A stretch of 64,000 nt of DNA from RYN-230 sp963717125. Lineage in GTDB: Bacteria; Actinomycetota; Actinomycetes; Streptosporangiales; Streptosporangiaceae. Under the pieces are notes generated by a model. The model saw only the letters and a program-made list of their open reading frames with translations. It did not search any database and had not been told where the DNA came from. The translations under genes and the position numbers were made by a program. The stretch lies in NCBI GenBank assembly GCA_963717125.1, contig CAVQVG010000013.1, positions 310,001 through 374,000 of the forward strand, in the 5' to 3' direction. Within the stretch, counting starts at the first letter, position 1, and the number at the start of each line of letters is the position of its first letter. This document shows positions 61,272 to 64,000 of this stretch, piece after piece.

Positions 61272-62558
61272 TCAGGCGAGTGCCGGGTCTGACGTCGCGG
61301 CCGTCTCCCAGTCCGGCCGGAGCGGCATGCCTGCCTGTCCGTCCGCGCTCAGCTTGACGCCCAGGATCTGGTGCAGCTGCACCACGTTGCGCTCGAAGCC
61401 GAGCCGGGAGCCGGCCATGTACAGCCGCCACACCCGCGCGGTGGACTCGCCCACCTCGGCGACCGCCTCGTCCCAGTGCGCGTCCAGGTTGGCGCACCAG
61501 CCGGCCAGGGTCAGCGCGTAATGCTCGCGCAGGTTCTCCTCATGCCGGACCTCGAACCCCGAGTTGTTCATTAGCGACAGCAGGAAGCCGGGCCCTTCCA
61601 GCTCCCCGTCCGGGAACACGTACCGGTTGATGAACCCGCCGGCCACCCGGGCCGGGCGGGTGTCGTCCGGCCGGGTGATGCAGTGGTTGAGCATCCGGCC
61701 CTCCGGCCGGAGCTTGCCGTACAGGAACGAGAAGTACCCGGGCAGCTGCGCCTTGCCGATGTGCTCGGTCAGCCCGATCGAGCTGACCGCGTCGAAATCG
61801 CCCTCGGTCACGTCCCGGTAGTCGAGATGCCGCACCTCGGCCAGCCCGGCCAGGCCCTGGTCCTCGATGGCCTGCTGGGCCCATGCCGCCTGCTGCGCGG
61901 ACAGCGTGACGCCGAGCGCCTTGACCCCGTACTCCCGGGCCGCGTGCCGGACCATGCCGCCCCAGCCGCAGCCCACGTCGAGCAGGCGCATCCCGGACCG
62001 CAGGCCCAGCTTCCGGGCCACCAGGTCGTGCTTGTACGCCTGGGCTTCCTCCAGGGTGGCGTCCGGCTGGGGGTAGCAGGCGCAGGTGTAGGCCATGGAC
62101 GGCCCGAGCACCCACTCGTAGAACGCGTTGGACACGTCGTAGTGGTGCGAGATGGCCGAGGCGTCCCGCTGCTTGGAGTGCCGCTTGCCGCCCAGCCAGC
62201 GGCGGTTGATCCGGACCTCCTGCGGCGGCGGCGGGATCCGGGGCAGCAGCAGCTTGGGCCCGCCCAGCTCGCGGAGCAACTGGAGCTTCCCGGCGGTGGA
62301 CAGGCTGCCCTCCTGGGCCTGAACCATCCGCCGCAGCGCGGTGTACATGTCCCCCTCGACGTCCAGGTGCCCGGACACGAAGGCCCGGGCCAGCCCCAGC
62401 GTGCCGGGTGCCTGGGCCAGGTAGGACACCGCCACCGGGGACTTCACGGTGATCTGGACCGGGGCGTCCGGGATGCCCGCACGGCTCCCGTCGTAGGCCC
62501 GGAACTCCACCGGGGCATCCGGCCCCGCGATGCGCTCGAAGACGTCGGCTAGCGCCAT
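61272..62558 (-). CDS. Cyclopropane-fatty-acyl-phospholipid synthase-family methyltransferase, TmsB/BfaB-like
   Basis: The 428-residue protein has the CFA-synthase N-terminal domain (VSYLAQAPGTLGLARAFVSG) and a SAM-binding domain (LRSGMRLLDVGCGWGGMVRH; SISHHYDVSN-type ISHHYDVSNAFYEWVLG; YTCACYPQPDATLEEAQAYK). Also present are VSSIGLTEHIGKAQLPGYF and FINRYVFPDGELEGPGFLLS. A FAD-binding oxidoreductase gene immediately upstream on the same strand is the combination known for 10-methyl fatty acid (tuberculostearate-type) synthesis, where TmsB adds a methylene and TmsA reduces it. A plain cyclopropane synthase is the alternative. Length is consistent with TmsB. Confidence 0.85.
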   Translation of the reverse strand: MALADVFERIAGPDAPVEFRAYDGSRAGIPDAPVQITVKSPVAVSYLAQAPGTLGLARAFVSGHLDVEGDMYTALRRMVQAQEGSLSTAGKLQLLRELGGPKLLLPRIPPPPQEVRINRRWLGGKRHSKQRDASAISHHYDVSNAFYEWVLGPSMAYTCACYPQPDATLEEAQAYKHDLVARKLGLRSGMRLLDVGCGWGGMVRHAAREYGVKALGVTLSAQQAAWAQQAIEDQGLAGLAEVRHLDYRDVTEGDFDAVSSIGLTEHIGKAQLPGYFSFLYGKLRPEGRMLNHCITRPDDTRPARVAGGFINRYVFPDGELEGPGFLLSLMNNSGFEVRHEENLREHYALTLAGWCANLDAHWDEAVAEVGESTARVWRLYMAGSRLGFERNVVQLHQILGVKLSADGQAGMPLRPDWETAATSDPALA

Positions 62559-62571
62559 GTTCGCTTTCCCT

Positions 62572-62617
62572 TCTGCCCCTGACTGCCCTACTGATCTGCC
62601 CCTGACTGCCCTACTGA
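62572..62617. repeat. Two tandem 23-bp repeats in the TmsB-TmsA spacer
   Basis: The 23-bp unit occupies 62572-62594 and 62595-62617 without mismatch; it contains two CTGACTGCCC-like halves. It fills most of the 64-nt gap between the two genes, including the space just upstream of the methyltransferase start. It has no evident coding role. Confidence 0.9.
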
Positions 62618-62622
62618 CCGCT

Positions 62623-64000
62623 TTACTGGCCGCGCACGCACTTCTCGTACAGCCCGGCCAGCCTCCCGTCCGCGTCGTACCGGCTCTTGAGCGCCGTGTA
62701 GGCGGGCCCGTTGTAGGTCGCCCAGAACTGCTCGCGCGGGTAGAACGAGGTCGAGTACAGGCCCTTCGACCCGTCCAGGGCCGCCACCTTCTCCTCGATG
62801 AGCCGGTTGTGGTAGCCGTCGGCGCGGCCCGGCGGCAGCGCGACCATGCCCCAGAAGCCGAAATTCACGTACACCTCATCCGGCGCCAGCGGGTACAGCG
62901 GCCAGGCCGCCGGACTGCGCAGCCGCAGCGGGCACAGCCAGACCGGGGCCATGCCCACCTCGGCGGCGAAGAAGCGGAGGAACTCGGCGCCCCGGCCGAC
63001 CGGGACCTCGACGTCCTGGATGACCGACTCCTGCGGCGGCCGCCCGCGGCGCGCGGTCAGCACGGCGGACAGGCCGTGCCGCCGGTCGAAGGCGACCAGC
63101 GACCGGTACACGTCCGACCGCCGGTAGCGGCGCGGCCAGAGCCGGCGGATCACCGGGTTCTGCACGCCGAACGGCCGGGAGCACCAGAACCAGTCGGTGT
63201 CCCAGCGCCACAGGTAGTCGCGGATGGTGAGGAAGTCCTCCCGCGGCCCGCGCAGCGACTGGTAGAAGATCTGGCTGCCGGTGTAGTCGCTGTGCCAGGG
63301 CGCCACCTCGCTGAACGCCCCCACGGTGAGGTACAGCTCGGTCAGGCTGAACATCACGCCGTCCACGAAGTCGGCCCGGTGCCCCTGGTAGCTGCCGTCC
63401 GCGGCGATCTGCGCGATCGCGGCCAAGCACGACTCGGGGTCGGCGAACCGGAAGTGCCGCAGGTGCACGAACGGCTGCACCGGCGCCAGCTCGATGGTCA
63501 GCGACAGCGCGTAGCCCAGCGTGCCGTAGGAGTTGGGGAAGCCGCGGAACAGGTCGGCGTGCTCGTTGTCCGCGGTGGCCGTCACCACCTGACCGTCCCC
63601 GGTGAGGATCTCCATGGCCAGCACCGACTCGTGCGGCAGGCCGCTGCGCAGCGAGGTCGAACTCGATGCCCAGGCCGGACACCGCGCCGCCCAGGGTGAT
63701 CGTCTTGAGCTGGGGCACCACGAGCGGCATCAGGCCGTGCCGCAGCGTGGCGTCGGCCAGATCCTCGTAGCTGGTCATGCCGCCCACCTGGGCCGTCCTG
63801 GTGTCCGGGTCGACGCAGATGACCTGGCCGAAGGCGGACACATCCAGCCCGGCCGTCGGGCCGGCGTCGCGGAACCGGAACAGGTTCGAGGTGCGCTTGG
63901 CCAGCCGGACTGTGCTGCCCGGGGGGATGGCCGCGTAGGCCTGCCGCAGGGTGGCCACCGCCGCGGCATGCGCCTGCCGCGCGGCGGGCTCCCGCTCACG
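62623..64000 (-). CDS. FAD-binding oxidoreductase, TmsA/BfaA-like (5' end outside window, apparent frameshift)
   Basis: The frame is open to the window edge, so the N-terminus is missing. The FAD-binding PCMH-type domain shows VRLAKRTSNLFRF, GQVICVDPDTRTAQVGGMTS, YEDLADATLRHGLMPLVVPQ and LKTITLGGAVSGLGIE. Removing one base near 63660 continues STSLRSGLPHESVLAMEIL, then NSYGTLGYALSLTIELAPVQ and the DHCR24/diminuto-like C-terminal domain (VNFGFWGMVALPPGRADGYH, KVAALDGSKGLYSTSFYPRE). This family reduces a C-C double bond using FAD. Next to the CFA-like methyltransferase it is the likely reductase partner. Two overlapping frames result only from the one-base insertion. Confidence 0.85.

Overview
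The window is high-GC DNA from an actinomycete. The evidence is the near-total G/C third-position coding, frequent GTG starts, XRE/DUF5753 and DUF397 regulators, DUF2277 and DUF4439 proteins, HelD-class RNA polymerase helicases, and conserved actinobacterial blocks (rimP-nusA-ylxR-infB-DUF503-rbfA-nrnA-truB-ribF-rpsO-pnp-M16-dapB and dxr-rseP-ispG). A Streptomycetales, Streptosporangiales or Frankiales-type organism fits; I cannot place it more finely. No rRNA, tRNA, CRISPR array or complete insertion sequence was seen.

Layout. 1-9.6 kb is accessory and housekeeping: the end of a HelR-like helicase, an ankyrin protein, an XRE/DUF397 pair, topoisomerase IB, a DUF6325 protein with a 23-residue Arg-rich micro-ORF, an SPFH/NfeD membrane pair, an O-methyltransferase and a fatty-acyl-CoA synthetase. 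9.8-14.7 kb is a catabolic island (MHS transporter, acyl-CoA synthetase, enoyl-CoA hydratase, divergent LysR) ending in a probable IS256-type transposase remnant. 15-18.2 kb holds a kelch/propeller lipoprotein and a DUF2277-YccF-DUF2277 group. 18.2-35.7 kb is the translation/RNA-decay superoperon on the minus strand, with two insertions relative to the usual order: a type I DAHP synthase between truB and ribF, and a secreted GH59 galactocerebrosidase-like hydrolase between ribF and rpsO. 36-40.5 kb holds a ferritin-like pair, a second XRE/DUF5753 regulator and a second HelD-class helicase.

40.7-46.4 kb is the most unusual part. It is a four-gene minus-strand operon in which a sugar-type ABC ATPase domain is fused to two GAF-like regions and a complete histidine kinase, followed by an OmpR/KdpE-type response regulator, a sugar-binding lipoprotein and a sugar permease. 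Transport ATPase and signalling kinase are one soluble polypeptide. 46.5-51.4 kb carries a ProA-like dehydrogenase, an unrecognised protein, the DUF4081-type GNAT acetyltransferase and a tripeptidyl-aminopeptidase-like lipoprotein. 51.4-57.5 kb is a second sugar ABC transporter with a DeoR regulator and a GMC oxidoreductase. It lies between the GNAT gene and ispG, which are neighbours in Streptomyces-type genomes. 57.5-64 kb is ispG-rseP-dxr followed by a TmsB/TmsA-like pair for 10-methyl fatty acids.

Quality warning. At least ten genes, including the core genes pnp, infB and nrnA, are interrupted by single-base frame changes, mostly in G/C runs, and each recovers a full-length family member once one base is added or removed. 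I read these as base-calling indels, not decay. They are annotated as whole genes with the frame change noted.
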